Assembly (NCBI GenBank): GCA_936440205.1
Contig: OW387147.1
Location: 21,539,629 to 21,603,628 of the forward strand
Origin: Lepidonotus clava
Lineage: Eukaryota > Annelida > Polychaeta > Phyllodocida > Polynoidae
DNA length: 64,000 nt
Direction: 5' to 3'
Below, in pieces: positions 1 to 11,296 of this stretch. A model generated the notes under the pieces. That model was not told the origin of the DNA. It ran no database searches and saw only the letters and a list, made by a program, of their open reading frames with translations. The position numbers were made by a program, and so were the translations under genes. Within the stretch, counting starts at the first letter, position 1. Each line of letters opens with the position of its first letter.

Positions 1-259
1 ATATCTTTGGAAGGTCGATGGGTCTAGACCCCTAAATTCGACAGGGCGACATGGCCGTTTCTTAAATTCTACAGGGGACATTGCAATTAAGGGACAAACG
101 ACATGACCCTTTTCTTAAATTCGACAGGGGACTGGAGTTTTAAAACGATAGTGACAGGGACAGGGTAATTTCTTAAATTCGACAGGGGACATGGCTCTAA
201 ATCTAGATATAGGGACAGGCGACATGACCATTTTTTAAATTCGACACTTGACACAGGAC
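1..259. repeat. Degenerate tandem repeat
   Basis: A motif close to TTAAATTCGACAGGGGACATGG recurs about five times, with spacings of roughly 30 to 60 bases. The copies differ by substitutions and short insertions, so this is an old minisatellite. It is cut by the left edge of the window. No coding potential is seen. Confidence 0.6.
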
Positions 260-369
260 CCCCCCGTCCATATCCCCAGGTCGAACCGCGGCCCCCTCAT
301 CTACCTTCTACACACGCGGGTCCCACATGCTCTTCTCCTTAGACCTGGACCCCCCTGGCCGTGAGGGAG

Positions 370-665
370 TTTTACATTCCGCTGAAAATATTCACTACAG
401 ATTTCCGTTAATATTGCATAGCGAGCGGATTGACATAGTGTTGCAAAATTCGTTAATTGGAAATCCGTTAAACATCCATTCTGTTTTCAAATATATCTTA
501 TGTTTTCTACTATATTAGCGGATTTATTTAGCGGAAATCCGTTAAATTTCAGCTTTTGCGGAAATTTACTAACGGATTCTGCAACCTCTTGGTCTCCACT
601 ACCTATTTTGCAACAGCTTGCAATTGGTTTCGTTAAACATCCGTTAAATATACCGGAAAGTTATG
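370..665. repeat. Cluster of AAATCCGTTAAA-type motifs
   Basis: The motif AAATCCGTTAAA and its relatives occur at about 461, 532 and 632, with inverted partners such as TTAACGGAT near 550. The outer parts are weakly complementary: GGGAGTTTTACATTCCG on the left and CCGGAAAGTTATGCAACCCC on the right. This suggests an old inverted-repeat element, but divergence hides the ends. Confidence 0.3.
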
Positions 666-762
666 CAACCCCCTCTGATGGAACTCAACCCATGTCTAGC
701 CTAGATTGTAACCCTGGTATTAGGCCTATTTCAGTATAATACTTGTGTAAATATAGGACCAG

Positions 763-943
763 CAGGGGTGGATCAAGGGGGAGGGGGTCCAGGGGGTCCT
801 GACCCCTCCTCCTTTAGCAGTTTAGGTGGGGACTTTTTTCTCTTTGAAAGAGAAAAAAATGTCACGTGAATGCAAGCTGTTTTATTAGTTTTGCATTTAT
901 GTGGACCCTCGCCCAATGTTTTCTGAAACCTGTAGCCGCCCCT
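763..943. mobile_element. hAT-like MITE, 181 bp
   Basis: The left end CAGGGGTGGATC and the right end GTAGCCGCCCCT are imperfect inverted repeats of the CAGGGGCGGATCC type common in hAT MITEs. The flanking 8 bases are AGGACCAG on the left (755-762) and AGGACCTA on the right (944-951), an imperfect 8-bp target duplication, which fits hAT. There is no coding capacity. Confidence 0.55.
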
Positions 944-975
944 AGGACCTATTTTGAACAGTGATCCCCTTATAA

Positions 976-1186
976 AGCCCCATTCGATGTGGGCAATTTT
1001 TCACTGCGGACTAAAAATTGCATGCAAGAAAAAAATATAACTTTGACTAAATAATCACATAACCTTATACACTGAAACCTCCTTTGTAAACCACAAACAT
1101 ATTTTCCAAAAATGATAGTCTAAATACAAGAAGATTGCAATTACATCTCAGGTCGCAGTGAAAAAGTGCCCAGGGCGAATGGGGCT
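976..1186. mobile_element. MITE with AGCCCCATTCG inverted ends
   Basis: The left arm (AGCCCCATTCG, then GGGCAATTTTTCACTGCG) is repeated inverted on the right (CGCAGTGAAAAAGTGCCC, then CGAATGGGGCT). Flanking trinucleotides are TAA on the left and TTA on the right. The length of about 210 bp, the ends and the TWA flanks suggest a PIF/Harbinger-type non-autonomous element. A second similar-sized element starts 31 bp further on. Confidence 0.6.
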
Positions 1187-1217
1187 TTACACGCTCAAAT
1201 GGTGAGACTCCGCGTAA

Positions 1218-1428
1218 AGGCCCTATTACACTACACGACATGAGCTGCGATATGGACACAATATGTTTATACTACAGATAAATTAGCATGAAGCAGTCAT
1301 ATAATTATCAAAATTTGGCAATTTGGAACATGTTACATATGTGTCAAAAAGAAGTTTGTCTCTATTATGTGTCATTTCTCTACGACATCATCATATCGCA
1401 GCTCATGTCGTGTAGTGTAATAGGGCCT
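1218..1428. mobile_element. PIF/Harbinger-type MITE with TAA target duplication
   Basis: The terminal inverted repeat runs from AGGCCCTATTACAC to GAGCTGCGATATG and is perfect for at least 37 bp on both sides (left to 1254, right from 1392). TAA lies directly outside both ends (1215-1217 and 1429-1431), the expected target duplication for PIF/Harbinger. The near-identical arms suggest that this copy is fairly young. There is no ORF of note. Confidence 0.7.
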
Positions 1429-1579
1429 TAAGCTGCATGCACTCATGCAGGCCCAGTCGACTGACCTATCACAGACTGAGCCGTGTCGAGAGAGTGTACA
1501 CTGGTGGTGGCTGCTCTCACTCTCAGTCTCAGCATGACCACATTCCTTTCATTGCTACTGACTCCCAGGGACGCAGCTA

Positions 1580-1677
1580 TCCATCCCTCCATCCATCCAT
1601 CCATCCATTTATACATACATACATACATACATACATACGCATATACATACATACATGCATGCATACATACATTCACG

Positions 1678-1734
<57 letters not shown>
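1580..1734. repeat. Compound microsatellite (CATC)n (CATA)n (CA)n
   Basis: The tract runs from CATC units, through CATA/TACA units, to an uninterrupted CA run from about 1680 to 1734. Long open frames across it on both strands are artefacts of the repeat. Confidence 0.95.
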
Positions 1735-1736
<2 letters not shown>

Positions 1737-2238
1737 CATGAAATGCCTGGTTCGGTTTAAAGAAATCGTTATTCCTTACATGAAGGTCACACAAACAAGA
1801 ACCATATGGAGTTACAAAACCGTTGAGAGTACAAGCCAAGACTGACGCCATCTATCAACAAGTAAGTAATGCCAGTATAGGCCATTATACAAGACAAACA
1901 AACGTATATAATATTTTGTCCTAGATATAACATCTTTGCCTCTATGAATTTTATCAAAGTAATTTATTTCAGCATGTATTATGGGTAGCAAATACCAACA
2001 TATCAAGTACATTGGTACATACATGAGTAGGGAGATAATTATATATATGCGTGCCAAAGTGCGCTATGGCAAATCCGGTTTACAATAGTGCGATGACATA
2101 AGAAGTATCAAGCGGCATAGGCCAAATAAAACAAGTTTTGCTTTACATGAACCGTAATTTTGAGCTCCGATCAGATTTTAAGGGGCAGGAATTCGATGAA
2201 ATAATGTAGGACTATTCAAGTAACAACAACTATTAGGA

Positions 2239-2700
2239 ACGAGCAATTTTATTGAGAAACGACACGATCAAATCGCTATTACGACATCTAAGTATTGATT
2301 TAGATTGTTGTGGTCAGAGTCAGAGGCAACTCTGATGTATTTGATATGTTTCATACGTCCAATATAGCCTGGGTCGCATTACGTATTTAGATCTCCTCTA
2401 AACTCCTGTACAGCATTAGAAAATAAATGGAGCAATTATATGGTTCAAGCGCGTGCAATTTTATCAAGAGATATTAAAATGCTTTTGACGCGATCAAATC
2501 GCTTATGAAAGATGGATTTATAGAAAGTATCGACATCTATCTTGTTAAACAACAGATTTAAATATCTAAGGGTTAATTTAAAGCTGGATTGTTGTTGTTG
2601 GAGCCAGAAACAACACCGGTGCATTTAATATAGCCCATACGTCCAATATAGCCTGGGTCGCATTACGTAGTTCAGTTGTATTTAGGTCTCCTCTAAATTC
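2239..2700. repeat. Diverged direct duplication
   Basis: Two copies share GCAATTTTAT, GATCAAATCGCT and the stretch ATACGTCCAATATAGCCTGG followed by GTCGCATTACGTA, at about 2354 and 2638. The second copy has small insertions. It looks like an old tandem duplication or two copies of one dispersed repeat. A 173-codon open frame on the - strand (2578-3099) overlaps the second copy and has no recognised homology. Confidence 0.5.
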
Positions 2701-4516
2701 TTTGTTTCCTGTCCATATGATTGCTACAGTGATAAGTTGATTGATAAAGTTAGGACTATAATAAATGAGTTTTTTCCCATTTTGAGTTGGGTCTTTGTAT
2801 TTCAGATAGTTTGTGCTATTTATCATAGGGTTTTCTGAGTAAGTACACAAGCTAGGCCTACTCAGACATATATGGTTAACCCTACATCTATGTAATCTCT
2901 TGTGGCGACTGACGGACTTTAGGGTAGGTCGAATATAAGCTATAAGGGATGGTTCAACGGTCAATAGGGTCAGTGAAGGGTTGGGATTGTAAACTAACTC
3001 AACCATGATCTCCTGTATTTCCAAAGTTGCGGAGCGTGAGAAGACATGCAGGTCTCGTACAATGAGAATGAGACACAGGTATAAACCATATAAGTCCAAA
3101 ATTCACTCCAAATTTATATCTGCCAATTCAGGTACGTATGTTCCGAGATAATAGCTCATGTTTCCGGATAATGATGAGAGGGGCCTCAGTTGTTTCTCTA
3201 TTGTTTTGGTCAGAAAAATCTACCCAATATACATTCAATGTTGATTCATTTTTGAATATTGAAAATTGATCAGGCCACCAATCAATCATATTTAAATGCT
3301 CATCAAATTTAGATTTCCCAATATTGATTCAAATCTGGCAACTGGCGTTAATTCAAAGTTGAGTAATTAACAGTGGGGTCAGAAATTGTACTGAGAACCA
3401 GACCAAAAGTTGTGATGAAAATAGAATATTCTAATAATGCTAGAATCCTCTAAATCCCTTGTATCTGTATTTAAGCAGAGTTGATGGAAAATCTATCTAC
3501 AGAATTATGAAATTATATCAATGATATATGATGCAACTTGTATCATATAATGTGCATTATAATTATATTGCAGTTGTGCTCTTGAAGACTGAGTTTACCA
3601 TTGCAATATGGAACACTTAAGAATTTACTTGATATTTCTAGCCTTCAACCCCTTTAATGCTGAATACTTCATTCTATAATAATTTATTCATTATTAGTGA
3701 GATATTAGCGTCAATGTGAAATCGAGTATTTTTTTAATGTAATTTTGATGAAGATATTCCAATGGCAATGGCGCAAAATTGTTGTTGTTGGCAAAATGTA
3801 CACAATATTTCCGAAAGAGTTTTCCATGGCAACCAGCAATAAGAGAAATATTATTTGATTTGCTTCAAAAAGAACATAAAGAATTCATCTTGTTTGCACA
3901 AAAAACAGTTTGTAATAATTATAAATGAAAGAAAAGACACAACTTCTTGAAACTATTATAGTGTTCCAATAATTAACATATAAATCATTATGTTAGAATG
4001 ACTTTGAATAATTATGGCAAATTGTAATTAGTGTATATCGCTACAAGTTTGCTCAATTGGAATTAGCCTTGTTGGTAATGAACTAATGCGATGGCTGGGT
4101 TATCAAAGGTCCCTAGGGGACCACCGGCAGTTATTTGTATGGCCCTGCCTATGGGACAAGGCAAGTGAAAGAACACCTACCTTGTGAAATAAAACATTGT
4201 TCTTGCCGTGATAACATAACAACAACAACCAACCAACCAACTAATGCTGGAATAGTCATAATTATCTCTAGGTCAAATTGGAATCATTGAAATAATCGTT
4301 CAGTCCCTGATAGCTGAATTACTCTTCCTTCATGGTAAGTCTAAAAATTGGCTGATGGATTTTGCTACTGAGCAATCCGGGGTGTGTTCGCCTGACCAGC
4401 GGCTAATCCCCTGTGTTTAATTTAGGATGCTTGACCATCGGCCCTTCCACGGGAGGGGGCCCTCAATGGTGAGGTCCAACAGTCGCATGTTGAATTTAAG
4501 AAAATATATATAATAT
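2701..4516. other. Intergenic DNA without a recognised gene
   Basis: AT-rich sequence with no spliced gene structure that I can support. Around 4085-4245 a segment ends in AACAACAACAACCAACCAACC, the kind of simple-repeat tail often left by LINE or SINE insertion. The element itself cannot be named. Confidence 0.5.
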
Positions 4517-5031
4517 ATTTAGTTTCCTCCCCCTTACAAACTGTGGAATAGGGACGAGTTCGCCTTTTAGGCATGAATCCTAAAGATCTATCATAAGAGA
4601 TGGATATATAATTAGTTTTCTCCTATCAGAAGAGAGGGATATATATTAAGTTCCTTCCCCATTATCAAAAACTGTGGAAGGGAGGTATGGCAGGATCCCC
4701 CCCCCCTCATAGACCCCAATTAGGAAGGGGGGCTGATGATCAGCGCCTAAAAACGACAGGATTAAATTGAGCTCATTGGTCAGATGGCTGGCACACAGCA
4801 TAGTCTAGATTTTTAGATATGAATCCTAAAGATCTAGGCCTATCAGAAGAAAGGGATATATATTTAGTTTCTTCACCATTATTAAAAACTGTGGAAGGGG
4901 GGCACAGCAGGACCCCCTCACCCCCCTCACCCCATGGACCCCAATTAGGAAGGGGGGCCAATGACCGGTGCCTAAAACAACAGGATTAAATTGAGCTCGT
5001 TGGTCAGATGGCTGGCACACAGGAATCCCGT
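4517..5031. repeat. Tandem repeat, unit about 245 bp
   Basis: Two nearly full copies and one partial copy. Landmarks shared by the full copies are AATCCTAAAGATCTA, AAACTGTGGAAGG, CCCCAATTAGGAAGGGGGGC, AGGATTAAATTGAGCTC and GGTCAGATGGCTGGCACACA. The copies are clearly diverged. Overlapping small open frames are produced by the repeat and are not called. Confidence 0.75.
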
Positions 5032-5627
5032 TTTTTTCCCATGCTGAAGGGGTTAACACCAGGTCCTTTTCCGTTGAAACACAATTACATACAGAATTAA
5101 ATTATATGAGTTCCCATATTACTTCCTAGACTATTACATTTGACATGGATTTGGTTGGGGGTAAGTAGATTACACGTAAAAAGCCTTCAAATTGGCATAA
5201 AATTCAGGTTTTTCCTTTGTATTTGACTTGCATCATCCTTGCATGAAGAAAAAAGGATATACTTACAAAACCCATGTAAAATACAATTTCTTAAATCTTA
5301 AAACCACATTTTATGAAGAATTTTGCTTCGATGTCAAATTTAAATGCTGTATCAATATTGAAAGTTGCTGCTGATGTGAAGCGGTAGATATTGCAGTCCA
5401 CATACTACAAAATTAATATTGTTATTCTGATGCTGACCCAGATAGGCATGTTAGAGAAAATGTCAGTCATTGCCATACACATTATACATAAACAGTTTTT
5501 CGACCTCAGACCTGCAGGTCACGAAATGTGGGTACATGCCCGTGCGCCTATGTGTATTCATCACCCACACGGCTGAGGAGTGGTACGTTCAAGGGGTGCA
5601 TTGTGTGTATTGACCACTGTTGACAGG

Positions 5628-5922
5628 GTCAGGGACGGATCCATGGGGGAGGGATTCGCATGTGCCATGTCACATAACCAAATGCTTGCAACAGCGAGAG
5701 AACAAAGATGGTTTCAAAATTGTCTCACTGTTTTTTTAATCCTTGTTTTCTGCATGTGCCAATCCTCGCTGTTGCGATGGTTTTGCACACACATTAATTT
5801 TATGTGACGCGGCAATGGGGCCTGTACCCCCCTTTTTTTGGTCATATGTTGATTTATCTAATGTAAAATTGGACTTTTTTTGTATAGAGCCCCCCCTCTC
5901 TTGAATTCCTGGATGAGCCTGT
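5628..5922. mobile_element. Probable hAT-like MITE remnant
   Basis: The left part reads CAGGGACGGATCCATGGGGG. The right part reads CCCCCCCTCTCTTGAATTCC, then TGGATGAGCCTG, roughly its inverse. Internally GTCACATAA and GCAACAGCGAG recur in opposite orientations, so the whole segment can fold back on itself. The exact ends are uncertain. Confidence 0.4.
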
Positions 5923-6222
5923 ATGTAGTGCTCCTCATTTTCAGTATTTTAAGCATATTTGGAGCATTGCTTGGGAGATAAAATATAAGATCCTTTGGGG
6001 TTGTCTGCTGGTGACTGTACAACCATGGGATTGTATGGCCCATGGGCTTCGCCCTTTGGCCGTGACAAACCCCTCTGGGCCGTAGGGTCACTCAGATGAC
6101 CCCTGCGGTTATTTTTATATTAGTATCGAGTCAATGTTAAGACATCCTGCATTTGCCCCGTGTTTGTGTAGTTTAAGTCCACCCACTTAAAGGGTGGTAG
6201 AAATGGTTAAGAACCCCCTTTA

Positions 6223-6241
6223 CCCCCCCCCCCCCCCCCAC
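6223..6241 (+). repeat. Poly(C) tract
   Basis: A run of C bases interrupted only at its edge, in the intergenic sequence upstream of the transporter gene. It may be a site of assembly error. Confidence 0.8.
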
Positions 6242-6479
6242 CCTCTCGGTGGGATCCGTTCCGTAAGACCAAATATAGAGCATTATAATTATTTTTCAGT
6301 CGAGGGTAATCCAGGCGGCTGACTGCACAAGTGGGCCAAGTGGCCCTATCCCTGCAACTACATAGGAGGCACACACAATGACATAGATTAGAACTTAGCA
6401 CTGCATGTGCAAACTCCAGCCATGTTATTGTCCCTCCACATGTACTACCAGATATGTGAAGTTAGAAGTGTAAACAGAA

Positions 6480-6550
6480 CCTGCCGAACTCTGTCTCTTC
6501 ATTCTGCACCTGTTGTGTGATTACTACAGAACTGATGAAGGCCTATTGAG
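6480..6550 (+). other. Possible 5' UTR exon end of the transporter gene
   Basis: The sequence GCCTATTGAG ends at 6550 and is followed by GTAAGC, a good splice donor. An acceptor (TTTATCAG) ends at 6933, just 14 bases before the transporter ATG. A non-coding first exon joined to 6934 is therefore plausible. The start of this exon is not defined, and nothing shows that it is transcribed. Confidence 0.3.
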
Positions 6551-6947
6551 GTAAGCATCTACATTGTTGTCATATCTGTGTTTTTATAGTTATATTGTCT
6601 AGCCCTTATCAAGGTTGCATTATGTTTCATGTTTTATATATACCAAATACTTTCTCATTCTTTGATAATGAACAAAATGAATACACAAGATAAATGTACG
6701 ATGAGCATTAAGTAACACTCTATTTAGCAATTCCTTTACCGAACAATCCATTAATGCTTCAATATAGACTAGACAATAACTTTAACAATTAACCCTGATA
6801 TCCATATCATATAGGCCTTCATATATACAATATCATGTAAACAGTCATAATATGATTGCCATCTGGAAAACACATTGTCAAAAGGTATAAATTATAAGTA
6901 TTTATCCATCGACTTTTTCCTTCCGTTTATCAGCCAAGTTTGTTGCA

Positions 6948-7245
6948 ATGGAGGAACATAACTCACCATTGGCAGGTGGGGGCAACCCTCCTCAAGGACA
7001 AGACAATGCACCTGAGACACTGTCAAATGGTACCTGCAACTCAATCAAAGCTAAGCAGCATGGAAAAAGGCGCTTTCACTGGGGATTCATGGTAGTGTTT
7101 GGGTCATTCCTCTGCCATGTGTTGCTAGGAGGCTTCAACCGTTGCTATGGTGTAATTTATCTTAAGCTGCAAGACAAATTCAACAGTGGTGCCGCCCTAA
7201 CGGCGGGGGTTGGCGGCCTGTCCACGGCTCTCCGTATGGGAGCAG
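6948..7245 (+). CDS. Transporter coding exon 1
   Basis: Residues 1-99 plus the first base of G100. It has a polar N-terminus of about 40 residues (G, N and Q rich, ending in KQHGKRR), then helices 1 and 2. It ends GGAGCAG|GTCAGT. Reading on past the donor stops within two codons. Confidence 0.9.
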
Positions 7246-10200
7246 GTCAGTAGATTAAAGTTTTGTGATTTTCAGAAATATTGTAATTATGGTTCTTCAT
7301 TTCCATTTTTGGGATTGGGGGCGTCCTATTTTGGTTATTGGTAAACGAGCCCCAAAGGTTTACCATCAAAACTTCTGCATTGTGTAAAATCAGAGAGTTG
7401 TCTTTTGTGGGTCCTTGTTCCCAATTTGTAACAATTATCTCTTGATGGGCCTGGGGTCTTGGCACCTGTCAATCACTGTTACTGCCAGACAATTGGTCAC
7501 CTGCCTTTTCATTGGCTGTCTGCAGGTAGGGGTCATGCAGTGGCACCAGGGGCCACATGCCCTGATTGACAAGTACCTCCTCCCCTCCCTACCTGTTTAT
7601 CTGTGGCCTATTGCAGTAGCAGTATACTTGTGGGGAGGAGCTTTGTACTCAGATTGACAAGTACTTTGACAGATACCTCTACCTCTTTCTTGCAGCCAGC
7701 AAGGGTGGTAGCACAAGTCATTGATCAGTATAGATGATTACTTTTCACCACCAAAGCATTTTTTTTCAGTCCAGAGGATTGAAAAATATGTATTCTCTTG
7801 TTTTTGATTGCTAAAACATTTTTTTGTCATATTTTACCATCTTTTTCTCATGCTATTTAAATGGCAAAAATACAGATACTTATACCAGAGCTGTTGAACA
7901 AATAAAGAGTTAATTTCTGATGTGGGTCCTCTTTATAGGACTTACAATGAATAACCAATTAACATGAGCATGTCATATTTATTCTCATATCGATCGACAA
8001 TATCCATTTTTCAAACTGCTCTCCAATTATTTATTGTTCTGTTAAATATCATGAAAAATCTGATAATTAACCTTTTCTCTTATTCCCAATCATAATAATT
8101 ATTATAGATCTAATCTTGTTTAACCTGACCAGGTCAAAGGGCTTATTGATTGTCGACTGGATAGCAGCCCCTGGTCGGTGGGCTGTGCCCTTACACTGAT
8201 ATCTCCTACACATTTGGGGTTGATAACCCATATCAGACCCCCTCCTATGGGATTATTATATATTTCTAAAATCTATCGGCCTGCCTCTGTGAGTTACTTG
8301 AAACCTATATGATGTTATTGTTTATAATTTCTTTCCAGGTCCATTTGCAACAGCAGTGAGTGAGCGTATAGGTGGCAGGTTGACGGTGATGATTGGAGGC
8401 TTTCTCCTGGGACTGGGTTCCATTCTGTCCTCCATTATAATATCTACCGAAATGGCCTTTCTCACATTAGGCATTATGTCTGGTAAGAAAATATAATTTT
8501 CTAAAGGTATAGTTTGATAGTGGCAGCTAACCTAACACAATCTTTAAGATACCTAAAGATTGATTAAAAACAATGTCAGTTATGCTGCATAGATATTTCT
8601 TTCCATGGAAGTATACAAGTGCTGGCACCTGGTTTTCATGGGCTTATCTATAGATACACATAATACCAAACATATTTAAGTTGAATATTATGATTTATCT
8701 ATATTATTTCCTTATAGGGATTTATTCTTCCTAATCATTTATCTATTTGACTTAATTTGCAGGTGTAGGTGGAGCACTAACGTACGTACCAAGCCTTGTT
8801 ATTGTTGGTCAATACTTTGACAAAGCCAGGTCAAGGGCATTAGGAGTTGCTACTTCTGGTTCAGGAATTGGCGTCTTTTTGTTCCCATTAATGCTTGAAG
8901 CCATCTTCAACTTTTATGGATACCAGGGTGGCATGGTTCTTCTTGGAGGGATCCTTTTTAACACCATTGTAAGTGGTGCTCTCTACAGACCCCTTAAAGA
9001 GTTAGTTGTCAAACAGGAGTTAGACCTTCAAACAAATACTGATTTAGATGTGAAGAGCAAAGACCATGAGGATCATCCATGTGGTAATGTTGATAATAAT
9101 GTTGTCCAAACACAAGAGGAGCATGGATTAAAGACTGACAAGGTAGTTAAAAGGAATTGCCCTTCATGGTGCACAGGGATCTCCAATAAATTTGGACTGT
9201 ACTTGCTTTGTGACAGAGCTTTCCTGTCATACTTTATCACTGTTGGCCTCTGTACTGGCTCCTATTGGCCTGCACAAATGCTACTCCCAGCATTAGCTAC
9301 TTCAAGAGGTCACTCAACCTCCTATGCCATGTTGCTTTTGTCATTACTGGGAGCATTTGATGTCATTGGACGCTTGGGAAGCGGTGTACTTTTTGATACA
9401 CCATATGTTCGAAAAAGAAGACTATTAATGTATACCATTTTTATTGTGATAAGCTCCCTTGCTCAGCTTTCCTGGCCTCTCACTGCCAGCAGCTACCCAC
9501 TGTTGGCCATTATGGTGGCACTAAATGGACTTGCAGGAGGTACTATAGTTTGTCAAAAGACAGTGGTGGCAGCTGATCTTGTTGGTATCAAGCGTCTGGC
9601 TGGAGGATTGGGACTTGTTGTCTTCTCTCAGGGAGTTGCAGTCATGATTGGACCTCTGATTGCAGGTAGGTTGTGCAGATTTGAGAATTACAAGCACCTT
9701 GGTTAAATCTTATGCTAGTTTTTATACTCTACAGATTCTTTGCCTCAGTGCATGGGTGGTGGGAAAGTGACAATATAATAATCATTATGCTCTACATTGA
9801 GCATGCCTTGAATGCAATGTTAATCTTCAGAGATATTTTTATAGACATATCATAATGACAATTCAAGTAAAATGATACATTAAAACCAAGTCCAGAGAAT
9901 TGAGTTTTAAGTCTGAAATTTGCTCCTTTGATGTTGCATTGAATATTGATTAATACTTTTGTTAATACCATTTCTATATTATACAAATGTTCTTTATATA
10001 TATATATGCCCTGATAGCTGGGCATGGTAGAAGTGTTTAGTTATGCCAGTCACCCAATTGATACCATAAACATGGTAAATATGTGATTGTATTATTATAG
10101 ACAATGACTTATCAGACTTTAATCCTTTTTCAAACAAAATGATGCAGGCACTATGTGTACACGGTGAGATAAATTTTAGCGGCAATAGATTGTCAGAACT

Positions 10201-10456
10201 AGACACTGAAAAGTTACTTAAGATGTATATAGTCTTATAGATTTGGCATATCCCATTAATGAAAATCATCTTTTTGATGCACATTGTTAATTATACACTT
10301 TTTTTCGTAGGTTACCTTCGGGATGTTACTGCCTCTTACACTTGGTCCTATGTGTTCTTGGGATTGCTTGGCTTGGCAAGTGCTGCCGTTTTCACTGTTG
10401 GTGCCGTCCTCCCAACATGTAGAACTAAAACTATCAAACAACGAGATCCATCTTAA
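6948..10456 (+). CDS. Monocarboxylate transporter-like protein (SLC16 family), 4 exons
   Basis: A 12-helix major-facilitator transporter of the SLC16/MCT family, expected to sit in the plasma membrane and move small monocarboxylates or related solutes. The coding exons are 6948-7245, 8339-8482, 8763-9665 and 10311-10456. All introns are GT-AG and phase 1, and joining them gives 496 aa with no internal stop. The ATG is the first in frame after an in-frame acceptor. Family marks: the helix-5 signature YFDKARSRALGVATSGSGIG (about 165-184), a hydrophilic central loop (about 223-292), and D347/R351 in FDVIGRLGSG, the spacing of the essential Asp/Arg pair of MCT1 helix 8. The N-terminal DGGWGW signature is altered to RRFHWGF, and the helix-1 lysine of MCT1 corresponds to R65. 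This suggests a divergent or orphan member, and the substrate cannot be assigned. It is tail to tail with the DPY19L gene. Confidence 0.93.
8339..8482 (+). CDS. Transporter coding exon 2
   Basis: Acceptor TTTCTTTCCAG, donor TCTG|GTAAGA. It codes for residues 100-147, with the motif GPFATAVSERIGGR typical of the loop between helices 2 and 3, then helices 3 and 4. At 144 nt it is too short to appear as a long open frame, but it joins both neighbours in phase. Confidence 0.9.
8763..9665 (+). CDS. Transporter coding exon 3 (main exon)
   Basis: Acceptor AATTTGCAG, donor GATTGCAG|GTAGGT. It codes for residues 148-448: the rest of helix 4, helices 5 and 6, the long charged loop, helices 7 to 10 and most of 11. 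Reading past the donor gives a short unrelated tail and a stop, so the donor is used. Confidence 0.92.
10311..10456 (+). CDS. Transporter coding exon 4 with stop
   Basis: Acceptor TTTTTTTCGTAG. It starts G-YLRDVTASYTWSYVFLG, the usual end-of-helix-11 and start-of-helix-12 sequence of MCTs. The protein ends in a short basic tail, and the TAA is at 10454-10456. Confidence 0.92.
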
Positions 10457-10558
10457 TGACATAGATACCTTGATCTACAGGCAATACTCAGGGGTGAAGA
10501 ATATTTCTCAGAAAAAATAATCATCAATGCAACCCTTATAGAATGTCTTTTACATATA

Positions 10559-10591
10559 AATAAATAATAAAAAAAAAAGCCTCAAAATAAA
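10559..10591 (+). promoter_or_regulatory. Polyadenylation signals of the transporter gene
   Basis: AATAAA at 10559-10564 and again at 10586-10591, about 100 to 135 bases after the stop codon. An A-rich stretch lies between them. This places the transcript end near 10.6 kb. Confidence 0.6.
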
Positions 10592-10658
10592 CATTTTCCA
10601 AGACTTTACTCTGACTTGTTTCTGAATACCATCCTCTCAAGTGCTATACTTTCTCTAA

Positions 10659-10865
10659 AGCCCCATACCGACTAGGACATTTTTACACAGTCAGCCAACA
10701 GATCAGCGCCAAAATTGGCCGATTCAACCTCTGGAATCAGCCGATTTTAGCGGCGATTCAGATCAAACTTGCACATTCCATTATGTTAACAGGTGACCAA
10801 ATCGGCCAATTTTAGTGCCAATGAATTTTCCAACTGTGTAAAAATCGCCTAGAGGGTATTGGGCT
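10659..10865. mobile_element. PIF/Harbinger-type MITE, AGCCCCATACC family
   Basis: The left arm AGCCCCATACCGACTAGG, then ATTTTTACACAG, is repeated inverted at the right end (CTGTGTAAAAATCGCCTAGA, then GGGTATTGGGCT). TAA flanks both ends (10656-10658 and 10866-10868). Internal repeats of the type TTGGCCGATT and CCGATTTTAGCGGCGATT are characteristic. Related copies lie at about 20.48 and 48.26 kb. Confidence 0.7.
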
Positions 10866-10984
10866 TAAGGGATTATATATCTACCGAAATTATCATGATT
10901 GGGGATTTCTTTGATTTTTTGTATATCTGTAAAGCTTTTAAGCCTTAATTATCCTAAAAACTTTTGAAAATATAGATAACAGTG

Positions 10985-11211
10985 CAGGGGCCATATCTTC
11001 GTAAGTGATTAGGGTAATCATTCAAATTTTGATTAGGGTCTCGTATCTCCAGATTCTATGTTTAACAAAAAGTAGTCATGTCATTTCAAAATAACCTATA
11101 AGGGGAATTATTAAATGTACAAAATTTGTGTCCTAGACATAATTACTAATGATGAAACGCTAATCAAAATTCACCTGATGACCCTGATTAGTTACGAAAA
11201 TATGGCTCCTG
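10985..11211. mobile_element. MITE with CAGGGGCCATAT inverted ends
   Basis: The left arm CAGGGGCCATATCTTCGTAA, then GTGATTAGGGT and CAAATTTTGATTAG, is matched inverted on the right: CTAATCAAAATTCACC, then CCTGATTAGTTACGAAAATA and TGGCTCCTG. The arms are about 50 bp with several mismatches. The total is 227 bp with no coding capacity and no clear target duplication. Confidence 0.6.
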
Positions 11212-11296
11212 GTTACATGCTGATCTCTAGGTATGATAAGTTGTGGAATAAATCAAAAATGATGTCAGAAACAACCTTATTCACCACTACTCTAAA

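Noticed and set aside
1443-1851. Long open frames with His/Thr or Cys/Val runs on both strands
   Set aside because: They are translations of the CATC/CATA/CA microsatellite.
2578-3099. 173-codon open frame on the - strand
   Set aside because: No recognised domain or splice context, and its 3' part lies in a diverged direct repeat, so chance or repeat origin is likelier than a gene.
8120-8262. Possible SINE in a transporter intron (GGTTGATAACC-like B box)
   Set aside because: The B-box match is weak, with no A box and no target duplication.
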